A stretch of 64,000 nt of DNA from Nymphaea colorata (lineage: Eukaryota; Streptophyta; Magnoliopsida; Nymphaeales; Nymphaeaceae). Positions 45,555 through 60,500 of this stretch are shown one piece after another (positions within the stretch are counted from its first letter, which is position 1; each line of letters starts with the position of its first letter). The translations under genes were made by a program, and so were the position numbers. The stretch covers positions 31,717,706 through 31,781,705 of the forward strand of contig NC_045139.1 of the NCBI RefSeq assembly GCF_008831285.2, in the 5' to 3' direction. The notes beneath the pieces were generated by a model. The model did not search any database. It saw only the letters and a program-made list of their open reading frames with translations, and was not told where the DNA came from.

Positions 45555-48500
45555 ATGGGGAAACTGGGGAGTGGTCGGAAGAACTATTCTGTCTTGCCGA
45601 CGGACTATAAGTTACTCGAGGAGATCGGTTACGGCGCCAGTGCTACCGTCTACAGAGCGATCTACCTCCCTTTCAATGAAGTTGTTGCAGTGAAGTGCTT
45701 GGATCTCGATAGATGCAATAGTAATCTGGTATACACATGACAGCGGAAGGAATAAGTGACCATCTTTTTTCTTTTGGTACTTTGATTTTTGATAGATGCA
45801 ATATGGTAGCCGCCTGAAAGCGAGAGAAATATGTATCTTTTCTCGGCGTACTTTGTTTTATGAATTTGCTGTAGTCCCTTTCTCTTCTTGTTGATTCGTT
45901 TCAGAAATCTTTATGTTGATTTTTATCCGTAATTTTGGTGTGGGCGTTCTTGACGAGGTTTGCGTAAGTTGGCACCTTAGTACTTCTTATACTTTCATAA
46001 TTTCAACTGAATTCCCTAGTGAGGACGTTTGGAGTTTTCGACGTGAAAATGGAGATAGTTGAATTATGCATCCTAGGTTGCACCTTCCGTGGTTCTTTTG
46101 TCTGAAAAGCTATGGTTATCCGAAGTTTTATTGGATGCATTCTTCAGATGGAACTTAGAATATGTCGATGGAGCGAACTGCACCCCTTGTTCTGTTAGTG
46201 GTGATCAAGGTAGACGTTAAATCGTACTTCTCATGGTAAATTCAAGTAACTAGCCATGATAGGCTTTCCACGGATGTTGATGCAATATATGAACATTACT
46301 TCAGCTCTACCTTCTAGTTAATTTAGTTTCTCAGACAAGATTAATTTCGGATTATTTGCATATGTCCATTCTCTTGCTGCTGCAATTTACTGCCATCTCC
46401 AATAGCAGAAGAAGGATAGCTTATAGAAGTCCGACAAATAAATGCAAGAAAAACCTCCATTATGTAGTAATAACAGCTCTGTAATAGGAGCTTCTTTGGT
46501 TCTTCCTATCCGGGTACCTAGGTGTGTCTGCTTTTCTTCTTTTGGCAGGCAAGCTGGGGTTAGGCAGGCCTCTGCCAGTTCATTAAAAGGACAAAAAGAT
46601 CATAGACATGGGACCTAGACTGGAACCTGTATGAACTTTGCCTTCGAGTTGCAATGCTCTCCCAGAACATAGAAGTTGTCTCCATCATAAATTATAAAAA
46701 TCAAAGACTTTGATATCACGTCTTTAATCTCTTTCAAGCACCTTTACTTTGGCAGGTTTTGCGAAAGACTAGTCAGCCTTGCCAAGAAAAGAGAATTCTT
46801 CATCATCTATCGTGCTTATCTGATGAAGTTGATACTTTGACTTCTCGTGTGATGACTTATTGACTGTTTTAGATAGCAGAACTGGACTTCATAGGTACAT
46901 TTTTCAGCTCAGGAACTAAAAAATCTGATACAATAATTTATCGTCATGGATCTTATTTGGATCTGTTGATGTTAACAAAAATTCTTAAAGAAGCACAAAA
47001 ACTGAGTTCATATGTTATTTTGAACATGTCATTTTCTTGTCATCAGTTCGTCCATAAATTTTGTTTGACAATAATTGTTACAAGTTGGAGTGAAAATTTG
47101 GAAGCATGAATGGGACTGGTCCTCTCAAGTTTTCGATGATTGTGAAAGTCAGAAGAAAGTAGAATACGATATAAATATTTTTTTTTTCAGGTGGTGTTTG
47201 TATGAAACCATCTAAAAACATTGATAAAGAAGCCAAGCCTTGAAAAAAATCAAAATTTCAAGAATTGAAACGTAGAATTAGGAAATAGTAGCCATGGAGA
47301 TCAGGGTCAAATTGGCAGTTGACTTTCAGCATCCTAGAAATTGGGGTTCCTATTTACTTGAAACACTTCCATTAACCATGGTATTGAAACCCAATTATTC
47401 TGTGTTTCAGAAGGAAACCATGTTAAATAGTATGATGTTGGGTCTTGTATCTGCATATAAACGTGGATGCATGTATATGGCATAGTTTTACCTGGAATTG
47501 TTGGTGCTGTTGTTTTGTTTCAGAAATTTCATAATGGACACATTTTATGATAAAATACAAAGAACAAAGTGTTCTGAGTTGGCATGCAAACATAAAAATA
47601 AGGTAATTTAATATCTGCCGTCATTTATTGCATAAAGTTACACAATGAACTTGATGCCCATTTGGTAGGATGATGTATGTATCTGTTATCTTTTCTGTCA
47701 TTTTTGCATTACTGATGTGATGCTTGCTTTGTAGGATGACATACGACGTGAGGCTCAAACTATGAGTCTAATTGACCACCCAAATGTGATAAGGGCTTAT
47801 TGCTCTTTCGTTGTGGATCGGTGCCTTTGGGTTGTTATGCCATTTATGGCTGAAGGATCATGCCTGCATTTAATGAAGATTGCGTATCCTGATGGATTTG
47901 AAGAGCCAGTGATATGTTCTATTCTCAAAGAGACACTGAAAGCTTTGGAGTATCTCCATCGACATGGGCATATTCATCGGGATGTGAAGGTGAAAGCTTC
48001 ATGCCTAAATAACTAGCATTGACATGGTAATTCTGGAATGCTACAGGGCGCACCTTTTGATGTAAATTGTTCTCTAGGCAGGAAATATCCTTCTAGACAG
48101 TGGCGGGATTGTGAAGCTTGGTGACTTTGGTGTTTCTGCATGCATGTTTGACAAGGGTGATAGGCAGCGTTCAAGGAATACTTTTGTTGGAACACCATGC
48201 TGGTGGGGTATCCTCATCTTTTTTTAGCATGTGATAACTGACTATTTTATTCTGATTGGAAAACAAGTTGCTTCCTTTCTTTTTTCTGCTAAAACATTTC
48301 TTTTATATTTCTCCAAGGATGGCACCGGAGGTGCTACAACCTGGTAGTGGATATGATTTCAAGTAAGCTTCGTTCACTGTTATTTTCTTTTTCTGCTGTA
48401 CAATATCTCGGTTTGTTGTTACATGCTTGTTGAAAACTGAGGTCTGAATATTTGATACTGTTTATGTGGAGTTAATGTGTCACAATGTTGGCTTGGTTGG

Positions 48501-51500
48501 ACACTTGACAGTGATTCAATTTGGACATGGCTTATTAGGATTCATTTCATGCTATTTTTTCTACTTAGGGCATATCTAATGATATTAATCCATGAATTTC
48601 CAATTATATAGATATTATTTCTTGAATTATGAAGCTATCTGTTTTACAAAACTCTTTTAAGTATAATATCATTATTGCAGTTGACACTGTTAAGAAATTT
48701 TGAGGTTGTCCTGGTAGATGTACATACTGTAGATTTTCCTTTGAAGTATAGCTAGCTGCATTAGGCTATACTTTCATGGCATTTACACATAAACGTTTAG
48801 GAAATTTAGAGGAAGAGGCAGAAATGTGATCTAACCATTCAAACAAGCATTCTGTGCAGTAACTAGCAGTCCAAAATGCCTAGGCAATGTGGCTGCCCCT
48901 TTCAAGATCAAGAGAAACTTCTACTAATATTGTTTCACATCATGATGTTACATTTTTATCCTGACAGTTTTAGGGTTCCTTTTTATGACTGAAATTGTCA
49001 TTTTTTGTTAAGACTTCAAAGTTCATGCTCTTTAGTGTATTTTGTCTGATTTCAGTTGCCTGCAGCTTGACACCTTGTGCTTTTGACTACAAAGTACAAA
49101 GTCAAATAACTGTGTCAATCTTCCGGTCAAGTTAGAAGGTGATCAGATATTAGCCTGGGCTATTTAGTTCTTGAGTTATTAAATGTTTGGCTGAACAAAA
49201 TGAGAGGAAAAGGAAAGGACAGACAAAACTGTGTTTGAATGTCCACTTAAAGAGGAGAGAAAGGAAATATTGCAACTTTTGTGCTTAGTTAGGAAAGAAA
49301 GGAGAGGAGATGAAAGGAAAGGAAAGGAAAAGATGTGTGTCTTCAGTCCATCCAAAAATGGAATGATTGGAAGGGAAAGGAATATATGTTCTGAATAAAA
49401 GAGAAGTTTCCCCTTATTAAGCCCTTCCTTTTCTTTTCCAGCATTAATCCCTCCTCCCCTCCCCCCCCCCCCCCCCCTTTCCTTTCCATCATTTAAGGTC
49501 CTTTCCTTTTTCTTCATCCATACAGAATCTTAAACTGATGTATTTGGAGCAATATTTACCTGCCGTATTATGTAAAATTAGTGTTAAAAACTTGAGTCAG
49601 TGTGAGGAAGATGTAAAATTAGTGTTAAAAACTTGAGTCAGTGTGAGGAAGTTAAGTTAGCACTTGATTGTTTCGCAGAATGTTGGGATAAGGCGGCGTT
49701 GATCTTTCTTAATAAGTAGTCCATGCTACACTCCGCAAAGTCCTACAGATGTATCTTCATAGATTAAGTTGGATGTCTATTTTGTCAGATCTCATTGCAT
49801 CTAGTCTGTGAAATGTAAGAATACCATACACAGAGCTTGGTTTTAACAAGGTAGACTCAGTTGACTCCAGGACTTACTAATATCGGATCAGTTAAGAACT
49901 TAAGATGGTGATCAGTATGTTGGTGCCTGTACTTGATATTTTTGAATCACTGTGTAGTGTGTTATACTACTCGCTTCAATTTTCAAGCTTCTCTTTCAAT
50001 CACTTATTGCATCTTTTCTTCCTATAAACAAATCTATCCTTTTAAGGATTAATTCTGTGAATTGCAAGTTATGCATGACAAATGTATTCTTAGATTAACA
50101 AGGTAGGGTTTACTAGTGAGATCGGAAACTTGAAATTTCACTTGGTTGCTGCAGAGCGGACATTTGGTCATTTGGAATAACTGCACTAGAATTGGCACAT
50201 GGTCATGCACCCTTTTCGAAGTATCCTCCAATGAAGGTAACTGCATCCATACACTTAGATGTTGAATAAAAATATTATGCCGAAGCATGACATTGAATTT
50301 TTACTTGTATATGGTTTCAGATCATGAGTGAAAAAAAAGCTAAAAGTGTTGCACCGTGATATATTCTTCTTTTTCTAAGCTTTGCTTCAATAGTTTTGTT
50401 GGCTATGGAACGTTGTTGTAGCTACTCTATAAGGTGAAAATGAAGTCAAGTTTTTCATGATTGAAAGGTGGCATTCCAAACTAAGGATGGCTTGTATTAG
50501 CTAGTGGAATTGTCTTTCTGCTAAACGGGGAAACCTCCTCTTCCAAGAAGAAAACCACTCTTTGTTTTCTTTGGAGGGTGTCTTTCTATTTTTCCAAGTC
50601 AGAATCAAGAATTCTTTCTTCCATAGATCTGAAATAAGATCTTCTCTTAGAAATAACTCATCCAATTTTTCTGTGGAAAAGCTATAATATCAGGGCTTTA
50701 ACCATTTGCCTTCTGCATGATGGGCCAATGAGGAAATATGAAGGTTTAAGCTATTCGAGAAGGTGATTTAATCTCATTAAGGGCATGTTTGATGATGAGG
50801 AAAGCTTGTGCCCTTTACTGCTGATGAGTTCCCCTGCAGTAAAAAAGTCCTCAATGTTGATTGAAAAGCAGGGTTAATTGGGTTGAATAGTCAACCCCTG
50901 GTTGATGGAAGGAGGGACATTCTTCTGCTCCCTCTACCAAGGGAAGAATGTCCTTGCTTATGAAGCACATCTTCTAAGGTGCAAACCATAGCCGCAAATA
51001 TCGTGATATTTTCGAAAATATCACGATTAACGAGAGAAATAAAGGAAACAATAAAAACGGGAAAATATCGTGATATATTGAAAAAAACGTTAAAAATGAA
51101 TTTATCGCGATTTTTTCACAATTTTTTCGTTTATTTCTTATTTCATTTTCTGCTTTTATTTTTTTCAACTTTTGTTTCATTGTTTTATTTCCTCATGTTT
51201 TTGGTATTTAACATGACCTCCTTATTAGTTTTTCATTTCTCTTATTTTTACCTAAAATTTTGATTTAAAAAAAAAACTCTGAGCTTTTCTAGAGATTTTC
51301 CCAAGAAAAATACAACTTTGCCGATACATGCCCGAGCAAAACCTTGTCAATAAAAACCCAAGAACGATATTTATGGCTATGGTACAGATTGTCGAGGTCA
51401 GGATATTATGCACAGATTTAGGGCAATAGCAAGAATCTGCTGCATGAACCTTCCTGAATATCAACCCCTCAAGGTAAAGCTGCAAAGGTTGCCTATGCAA

Positions 51501-54500
51501 GATGATGTGATGGGTGAACACTACAGAAGCTAGCATAAGTCTTTGAAGGAAATCCTGGCTCTGCCATGGCTAAGTCACACAACCTTTTTGAAATAGTTTC
51601 AGGTAACTGGGGTCACAGCACAGAGCTTGCATCGGGCGATCTGTTTAATCACATCCGCCCGATGCATTGCATGGGGTGGCTGTGATTAGATGGAGCTCAA
51701 AATGGCCAAAGAATTTAAGCTCCTATATATATGTGTTTGTGTATATGTATGAATGCATCTATATACGTATGTATATATAGGATCTCTCTCTTTTTTTCTC
51801 TCTCTATATATATATCATTGTCACAAATATCCTTCTCTAGAAAATCTCAGCGAGGTTTTTCTCGGTTATTTTTCAGCAAAGTTATTATTCTTGGGCAAAT
51901 CTCAGGAAAATGTCGACAATGTTTAAAAATAAAAAATAAAAAACTTTAAAAGTTCAAAAAATTACAAAATATGAAAATCTGAGAAAAAAAACACGATAAA
52001 TTCCCAATAAATTCGCGAAATTTTCATTTTGGCAAGATTTTTATCTTGAATCTGTCCACGTTTCGCTATAGTCATGACATGGCTTTACCTGTTTATTTAT
52101 TTCCTGAAAATGTTGGACCATTTATTGTCAGGTTTATGTTTTCCATTGCTATTCTAGCATGTCACCTTCTGATTAATAACCAGCCTTTAATCTCTCTTTG
52201 GAACAGAACAAATTTTTTGTAGGATTTGTTCCTAAATGACTTATTTCACATGACAAGAGCTAGCATAACAAGAACCATCAGATTTAATGATAAATCCAAA
52301 TCTGAGCCTGAGTCCATTCAGAATTTTGTTGACCAATGATGTGTTGATCAGATAGGAGTTATAGCAAATCCAAATAGACTGATTTGAAATGGTCAACAGG
52401 TCAACTACCATACATTTATCCAAAGCATTTGCATGCCTAAGACCAGCCCTCTCAGGGCATGGCTGACTGACACATGGGCACTTCTTAATAGTTGTGTCAT
52501 CCATTCCCCACCCTCCCTGCCCAAAAACAACCTTGGGCAGGAGGAACGAGGGGTTAGGCCATAAGTGTGGAAAAGTGGGCACATCCTGCTCTTTTAATCT
52601 CTTATGTCTTATCCGTTGGTTAAATATAAATGTTAGTAAATATCGACAATGTACATATGTACATATCTGTATATGTATACATGTAATGTTTTTTTATGTC
52701 AACTTTCAGTTCAATGCTTTGCACATGAACTTTGAAATATATTTATGATTTCTGACTTGAATGTATGTTTTATTATGAACAGGTTCTTCTGATGACCATC
52801 CAAAATGCTCCACCTGGTCTTGATTATGAGCGGGATAAAAAGTTTTCAAAGGTACTTGTAGTCTTTCTGAATGATGATTGAAAAGGCATAAAACTTGTTA
52901 ATAAAACTAAAATTTAGAACTTAGTTCTTTCTGATGCAAGAAAATTTGTCTTCATAAAACAGAAATTTTGTGTTAAATAATAGCTCAAGATTGACTCTGG
53001 TTTGCTAAATTATATCATAGTTTTTTTTTCTTTTCTTGAGAATTGTTAGTCAATTTCTAATTAGAAGAGTTCCAGTTGTGATCAGTCTTTTAAGGAAATG
53101 GTTGCTATGTGCTTGGTGAAAGATCAAACTAAGAGGCCAACTGCAGAGAAATTGTTGAAGCATTCTTTTTTCAAACATGCAAAGTCGCCAGAAGTATCCG
53201 TAAAACACATTTTGGCAGATTTGCCCCCACTGTGGGACCGTGTGAAGGCTCTCCAGGTAGCTACCTCTGCTTTTCTTCTACACTGGGATGAATAACGATT
53301 CAATTGTTTGCTTTGTTGACGTTTTATTTTATTTGTTATTTTGCTCCCACATAATGAATTATGTTTTATTTGTGATGTAGCTCAAGGATGCTGCTCAATT
53401 AGCCTTGAAGAGAATGCCATCAGCAGAGCAAGAAGCACTATCTCAGGTTTGATCAACTTTGTAGTTTGTACACATTTTTAACTTCCAAGGATAGTGCTTT
53501 GCATTTAATTTATTTTCCATTTTTTGTCGGAGAGCCAGCTCATGTTCTTTGATGATTGCATTGGTTTGAGCAGATACATTTTCAATTAGTATGAGAAGTT
53601 ATAGCTGTCAGCCTGTCCTATACTTAAAACATGACAGTTGGCAATGAACCTCACTGTTCCACATATCCAAATGTTGTTTGTGACCTTACCTTTTTATTTT
53701 GATGTGGGAAATGTTTACAATTTTTTAAGGGTTCCTGTACATGTTAATAATCATGCATATTTGTAGTTGCGTGCATAATTACTAAAAAAGAGAAAGTAGC
53801 AACTATTAGAAGTTCCTGCTTTAGAACTGCATATGTGCTTGTGTCCTGTAAATCATGAAATTGTAGATTAACTGTATAGTCACAGAAAATGAGTTTTTTA
53901 AAAAAAAAAACTTGAAAAAAACGCGATAAATTAAATGGCTGTTTAAAACTTAAAAAAAGCGTTTTTTTCGTATTTTTTTATTTTTTTCAGTTTTTTTAAT
54001 GCCAAATATTTTTTTAATACCCTTTTTTGCATTTTTTTCTTTTTTTTTTCTGATTTATTAAAAAAAAACGATACGGTTACGATACGTTACGATATTTTAC
54101 AATACAACGTAACTTAAAGCCAGACCGATACGGCTTACGATACGCTTTTTACAACATTGTAAATAGTTCTCAATTGAGGACATAGGCTTTCCATAAAAAT
54201 GATTGTAGTCCTGGTAACGTTAGGGTCTAAAAACCAGGTATATACTGCAATAAATACAATGTCATTAGCAAACTTACTTTTGTATTTGTGTACTTTTGAC
54301 ATGGCAGAGCGAGTATAAGAGGGGAGTTAGTGCATGGAACTTTGATATTGAGGACTTGAAAGCTCAAGCATCTCTGGTCAGTGACATCTTTTCCATCATC
54401 GGTTTTTGATGTTAATCTTCCATGACAAATGTGGGAGCATTCTTACTGCAAGTTTGATATAATAATAAGGTGTGTCCACTGTCTTCTTTAACTTTCTACA

Positions 54501-57500
54501 TAGATCCAAGATGATGAAGATCTTATTGGTATGAGAGAGGAAGATGAGGATCCCAGAATACTAATGAAGGATAAGGTTAATATATTTGTTGGGCCTTCAA
54601 ATTATTTGGATCAAGAACAGGGGATGCTATTTTCAAAATGTTATGCTGTCTTTGATTCTGTAGCTGTAACATGACATACAATAAGATTTTTTGGCTTAAA
54701 TTTACAGGCCTCATCTTCATCTCATACTTCATCAGGAAAATCAGCACTTACGGCTGTCATTGGCAGGTGCAAGAAGTGAACCTCTCTCTCTCCCTCATAT
54801 ATTCATGTGTATACACGTCTGTGCTTGCTCTTGCACAGACACATACATGTTCATGTGTTTGTCTGTTTATAACAGGCTTCCAGATACACATTCCAAATTT
54901 CCAATCAACCTTGCCAGCTCATGCTTTATTTGGATTTTGCTTGTTAAAATTGTGACCATGACTCTCATCGTTTCTGATGTGATAATTTGACCTTTAATCT
55001 CTACTTTATGGGATTCATATATTTCTGACATTTTTAACTGGTTGAACCCCCTCCCTTTCTCTTCTTGCAGAGAGAACACAAGAAATGCTTCCGTTTCAGA
55101 AGGCAGACACTCAAAAGAGGAGGTAGTGTCATTAGAATCAGCTGTCTCTACTAATGAGCCTACAACTGAGATCCAATCTTCGACACCAAAAGGCAAAATA
55201 GGGAAGAGCTGTGGAGGTGAAGATAAGGTGAAAAACAATGGTGGGAATCACACTTTGAACAAATCCAATGGTGAACAACCTGTCCCTTCTCGTGCTCCTA
55301 GTTTAGAGGGGGAGTTAGGGCCCGACAGGTTAGTCATCTGGTTGTGATTTTTAGTCAATTGTTTGAGATTTAATATAACCAAATAGTAGTGGAAGCATTG
55401 CTACAAATATCATCATTTTCGCCCAAAATCTTGCATCAAAAACACGAAAACAAAAGAAAAAAGAAAAAAAAAAGAAAAAATTGCAGCATCTTGGAAAAAG
55501 CACCAAAATGAAAATACCATGTTCTTTTACTTTTTTCTGGAAAATTTATTTTTTGCGTGTATTTTAAACTTTTGACATTTATTTTTAATATTTTAATAAT
55601 TATTTTGAATTATGTTACTGTAAGAAAATCAAAAGAAGACTGTTTTATTTTTGTAATTTTCCATTTTTTGGATTAAGGAGATTTCTTGAGAAAAACAACA
55701 TTCCAAATTATCACCTGAGTTAAACCTTGCCTTGGGAACCTGAAAATGACATTTGTGACAATAGTAAAACTAAAACATGAATATGATAAACATGTTTTCT
55801 TCTCAGCACTTTTACTATGTTTCGTATATGGGAGTCACTAATGGCTGCAGCCAAATCATTTATATGGTTTTATTTATGAAAGCATACTGTTTCCTGTTGC
55901 AAGCGAAAGCAGTGCTACCATGGCATTGCCATACTTTGTATTTTTCCTAGGAAACAGCATTTTCTTAATCTAATTTTTGTGGTTGCCCCACCTGTTTGGC
56001 CATTTACGGCACACACCCCCCCCCCCCCCCCCCGCCTCAAACCCCCCGCAAAAAAAAAAAAAACACATGAACAACGGCATGTACTGATGAAAGAAGATAA
56101 AAATCAAAAGGGAGCAATACAACAATTACATTGTCTTTTCTGAGGGTTGTCTGAGAGTACTGTTTCCATAGTCGGGCACTATTCCAAGGTGAGAGAGTGT
56201 GATAACTAATTACCAAGCATTAGCATCCACCATGCCAGGTGGATGCTAATCAATGGAATCAAGAACAAGAAAATGAGCAGATTTAAAGGATTGCTCGAGG
56301 AAATAAAGAAGCATAAATGGGAGTAAAAACCTGAATATATCTAGTTCTGTCATTTTCTGTGGACACTGACATCGATATAATAACCATAATAGCCTGTTAA
56401 TATTCTGATTTTTGTGAGTACAAGTTCTTTTTTAGTACAGTTACACAGTCCTGTAATCAGGAAGCCAATGCCTTTCATACAACTATCATTAACGAGAACT
56501 AATAGATACCTTCTACAAGTATGTCCAGGATAGAAGACACATGTCTTATAGTCCAGACTCCAAACCAATATATACTCAGATGACGAGTAGTTTGCTGTTA
56601 TCAATCTTCATAAATATAATTCATCTTAGTCTTTTGGCCATATTGTCATACATAAAAGCTACCAGTTCCTGGCACTTCATATGTGATTTATAAATTATAG
56701 GTGATGCATGTTAGTGATTGGAAATTTGGATCGACATATTTTAATGAATATGATGGCCAATCATAGTACAGTGGAAATGTTTCAAAAGGTCTATGTGACT
56801 TGGATTGGCAACCTGTGATCTCGGGGATGATTGTGGTGTCCAAGGACAAAATTTGCATGTATCTTTATGCCTTCATTATCATCCCATCTTTTGTGAGCTT
56901 TCAAAGCTAAAAGTGTTAGCTTATGGTTGCTTTTCTGTTGATAGGGGTGAACTCAGCAGTCAGTCAGCATCTGAAAAAGTATCCAAACGTGATGCCCGTA
57001 AAGAGTCCAATCTTAGTGGGCCTTTGATGCTCCCAAAGCGAGCTTCCATGAACAGTTTATCAGCTCCTATCAGAACATCAGGTGGTAAAATGATTCTATG
57101 AATGCTGAGTTCTCAAAATTCTAGTTCCATAATCATCATCTTGATTAATCATGAATATGTTTGTAGCTGTAGCACTTGTTTCTTATATTTATTATTTGTG
57201 TTTCACTTTCGGTCACATATAGGCTATAGAGATCTGCTGGAGGACAAAACAAAGGCAAATGTGGTCCAAATTAAAGGTCGTTTCTCAGTGACATCTGAAA
57301 ATGTGGATGTTGTAAAGGTATTTCTTCCGTCTCTTCAAATCTTCCGTTTTTCCTTTGCAATAGAAGCATCATATTGAGTAGGAACTTGCAATGTAGGATA
57401 TTCCTTTGTGTGCAATATCACGAAGATCTCAGGTCAGCAGTCACTTTAGTTGCTATGGGGCAGCTCTTTTTTCCCCTGAACTAGGCTAGTTCATGCTTCA

Positions 57501-60500
57501 CATTCTAGTCTTCTGATCCTCAGGAATCTCAGCTAAGAAAATCTGCTAGTGTTGGCGATTGGCAGCATGATAACAAGCCAATGGTGTGTACTGCCTTCAA
57601 TTTTAAATCATTAATTATTTCCATTGAATTCATTGCAGGAATCAAAATGCATTTTTTGTAAAATTTCTACCATTTTAATTAAAAGTACTGCTTCTTGAAT
57701 GCAAATAAACATATTTGACTTTTCTGTTTCCAGTTCCTTATATAACTTAACATGAGTTCCGCTGTTACACTATGTTCCTTTCATGGAGATCTATTTGCTG
57801 TTTAAACTCATTATGATCTTAGTTATTCCAAAAGAAAGGAGTGGACATAATAATATCCTTTCTTTGCATTACACAGTTCTGTGTGTGTGTGTGTGAAAGA
57901 AAGCGACCTATTCCTACTGGCATTGTTCAAGGAGTGCAGGCCATCGTCTTGGAGATGGTTCGAAAGGCAATAGTCACAGCAGGAACAGTTCGCTTTCTAT
58001 GCATGTGCATATATGTATGTGTGGCTCCTGGAATATATGCACACTATAAGCACTGCCATGAGCCATATGATTGATAAGCTCAGGCTGCTCAGTGGGTAGT
58101 GGCTTAGTGATTTGCTGCGTTATGTGTCCTGACTTCGATGTTATTGTCTTCACTGCTTTTATACAGTGGAGATCTATTACTGAAAAGTGCGAACATTCAA
58201 GATTAGTTGGTGCAACATGAACTTTTCAAGTTGTCTTTTAGAACAGAAGCTACTTAAGTCTATGCTGATATCTTTCCTGGAGACAGTAAACATAAGCTGA
58301 TGTGGAGAGCTTCCTGCTCCAAGACAAACTTTTTTCATCTGCATAAGTGATGGAGTTTTTTCTCAAAAAGTGTACTTAGAAGAACTGCATTTTGTATGGA
58401 ACCACTCTCCTGCGATTTCCTATGTAACCAATGGCTCTCTGTAATTCATAAATTTCAACCAGTTCAAGTCAATTGTTATATTTGGTTACCTAAGCTACCA
58501 TCTTTCACAAATAGTAATATCTCTTTGTTTCTAGTTCTCAAAGCTAGTGATCTAGCAGCGTTCGACCTTTTTCGTTTGACTGATACATTTTTCTTTTACT
58601 GTTTTGTCAGCCTGTAATGCCCAAAGAAATTTGTGATGGTTCAGCCTCACCATCAGCTCTTGTGGGACACTTACAAAACCTTTTCCAGCAAACAGTAGTT
58701 CAACAGGCAAGAACCATTCTGGATGACTTAATATTTCTTTGTTAGACAAAAAAACCTTCTCATAACTTTTCAAGTTTAACTTTGCTTTCTTATATGTTTG
58801 TATCTATTTTCTGTTGCTTTCAGGATCTCATCACGAATCTAATAAGTAGCCTGCAGCAAAATGAGTTTGTAGATGGTGAGAATACTAGATTTTGTAGTTT
58901 TGTGTCCAGCAGTTTGGTTGCCTAATCATGTTTTCTGACCAGGGAAATTGTCATCTCAAGTTCCAACTCTTGGCAGTGATGCACTGGTAGGTTAAACATT
59001 TGATATTCCGTTGTCTAAATATTGCTGCATACAGAGGAACATAACATTCCAAACTAGTTGAATGCTACAAAAAACTGGATATGTTATGAGAGTTTTAACC
59101 ATGATTTTTTAGCTTTTTGTGACATAATTCAGTATCACTATAGCCAGTATCTCTATTGAAAATATCCCTGTATTATCACTGTCTTCCAGCCGGCTAATTG
59201 TATAGGCAAACATCAGGATATTTTCAAAATATCTCCAAAACATATATCTCAGTAACATCATGAACTTGTTTCCTAAATTCACTTTTCTGTACATTTTAAT
59301 ATGTATTTCCATTTCATTGTTTCTTTATAATTTAAGACATTTTAAAGGTTTTTCTTTTCTTAGAAAATACTAGAAAAACCTGTCATTTCATAGTCCTCTT
59401 ATTCACTTTATTCCCAAATTCTAGAGTGCCCAGTAATTTGTAGGAAAGAATGTCCAAGAATTTGTAAGAAAAATATACTTTGAAAAGAATCCAGATAAAA
59501 TACATTATCAAGAACGACTTTTGCATCGCCTTAAATCATTGTCACAGAAAACGCGTATTAATAAAAAAAACATGTTAAATACGTCAAAAATAAGTCAGCC
59601 ATATAAAATGACAATTAGATGCATTTGTTTTTAAATGCCAGAAAATAAAAAATGTGAAAAAATGCATATTATACGTGTTTTTTTCGTATTTTTTATTAAT
59701 TTTTATTTTTTATTACTTTTCAAGATTTATTAAATCTTTTAAATTTTTTAAAATTTGCCGAGATTTTTCCGAGATATTCTCAAGATATACAACTTTGCCG
59801 TATTATACCCGAGAAATCTCTCTCCATATAATACCCATACACGATATATGTGAGAATGCCCTAAATAAAGGCTACTTTGTAATGTCACCTGACAATAACT
59901 CCAAATCTTCAGATCTATTATGGTCCATCAAAAACAACTCTGGTACAAGTATTTGAATTTTGAACACATTGATACATTCCAAATGGAGCTAAAAGTAGCT
60001 GTAATACTGTTGATACTGCTGAAGCACTATTGCAGCAATTCAACCTCAAAATTTTGCCTGGTTTTAGTAATTGCAGAAAAAGTTGAAATAATTTCTTGAT
60101 TTTTGAGTTTGTTTCTGACATTTGAGGGCTGATTGAAGAAATTCGAGATAGTTTCTATTCCTGTTCCAATGGAAGGTGAAAGAGACCCTCAAGATTTTAC
60201 TAAGTCAGCACATCATGCGGCCAACTCACTTTATTGGGGTACCAGAACAGAAATATACCCTTAAGAAAGTTGAAAGGCTGCAAAAGGAAATAAAAGAAAT
60301 CATGTTCCAATATAGTGTGTGGAAAGTATGGTTGACTGTGCATAGCTTAAACTATTATTTTTATACTTGTAGATTTGTGAATGGAAAATCATGACCTTAG
60401 GCAAGCAGTGTGGTTAGTTATGGGCTATATCATGTTTGACATAACTGTAGATCTTACATAGAAGAATGGACCTGCTTTGGATCTTAAATGCTGACATTCC

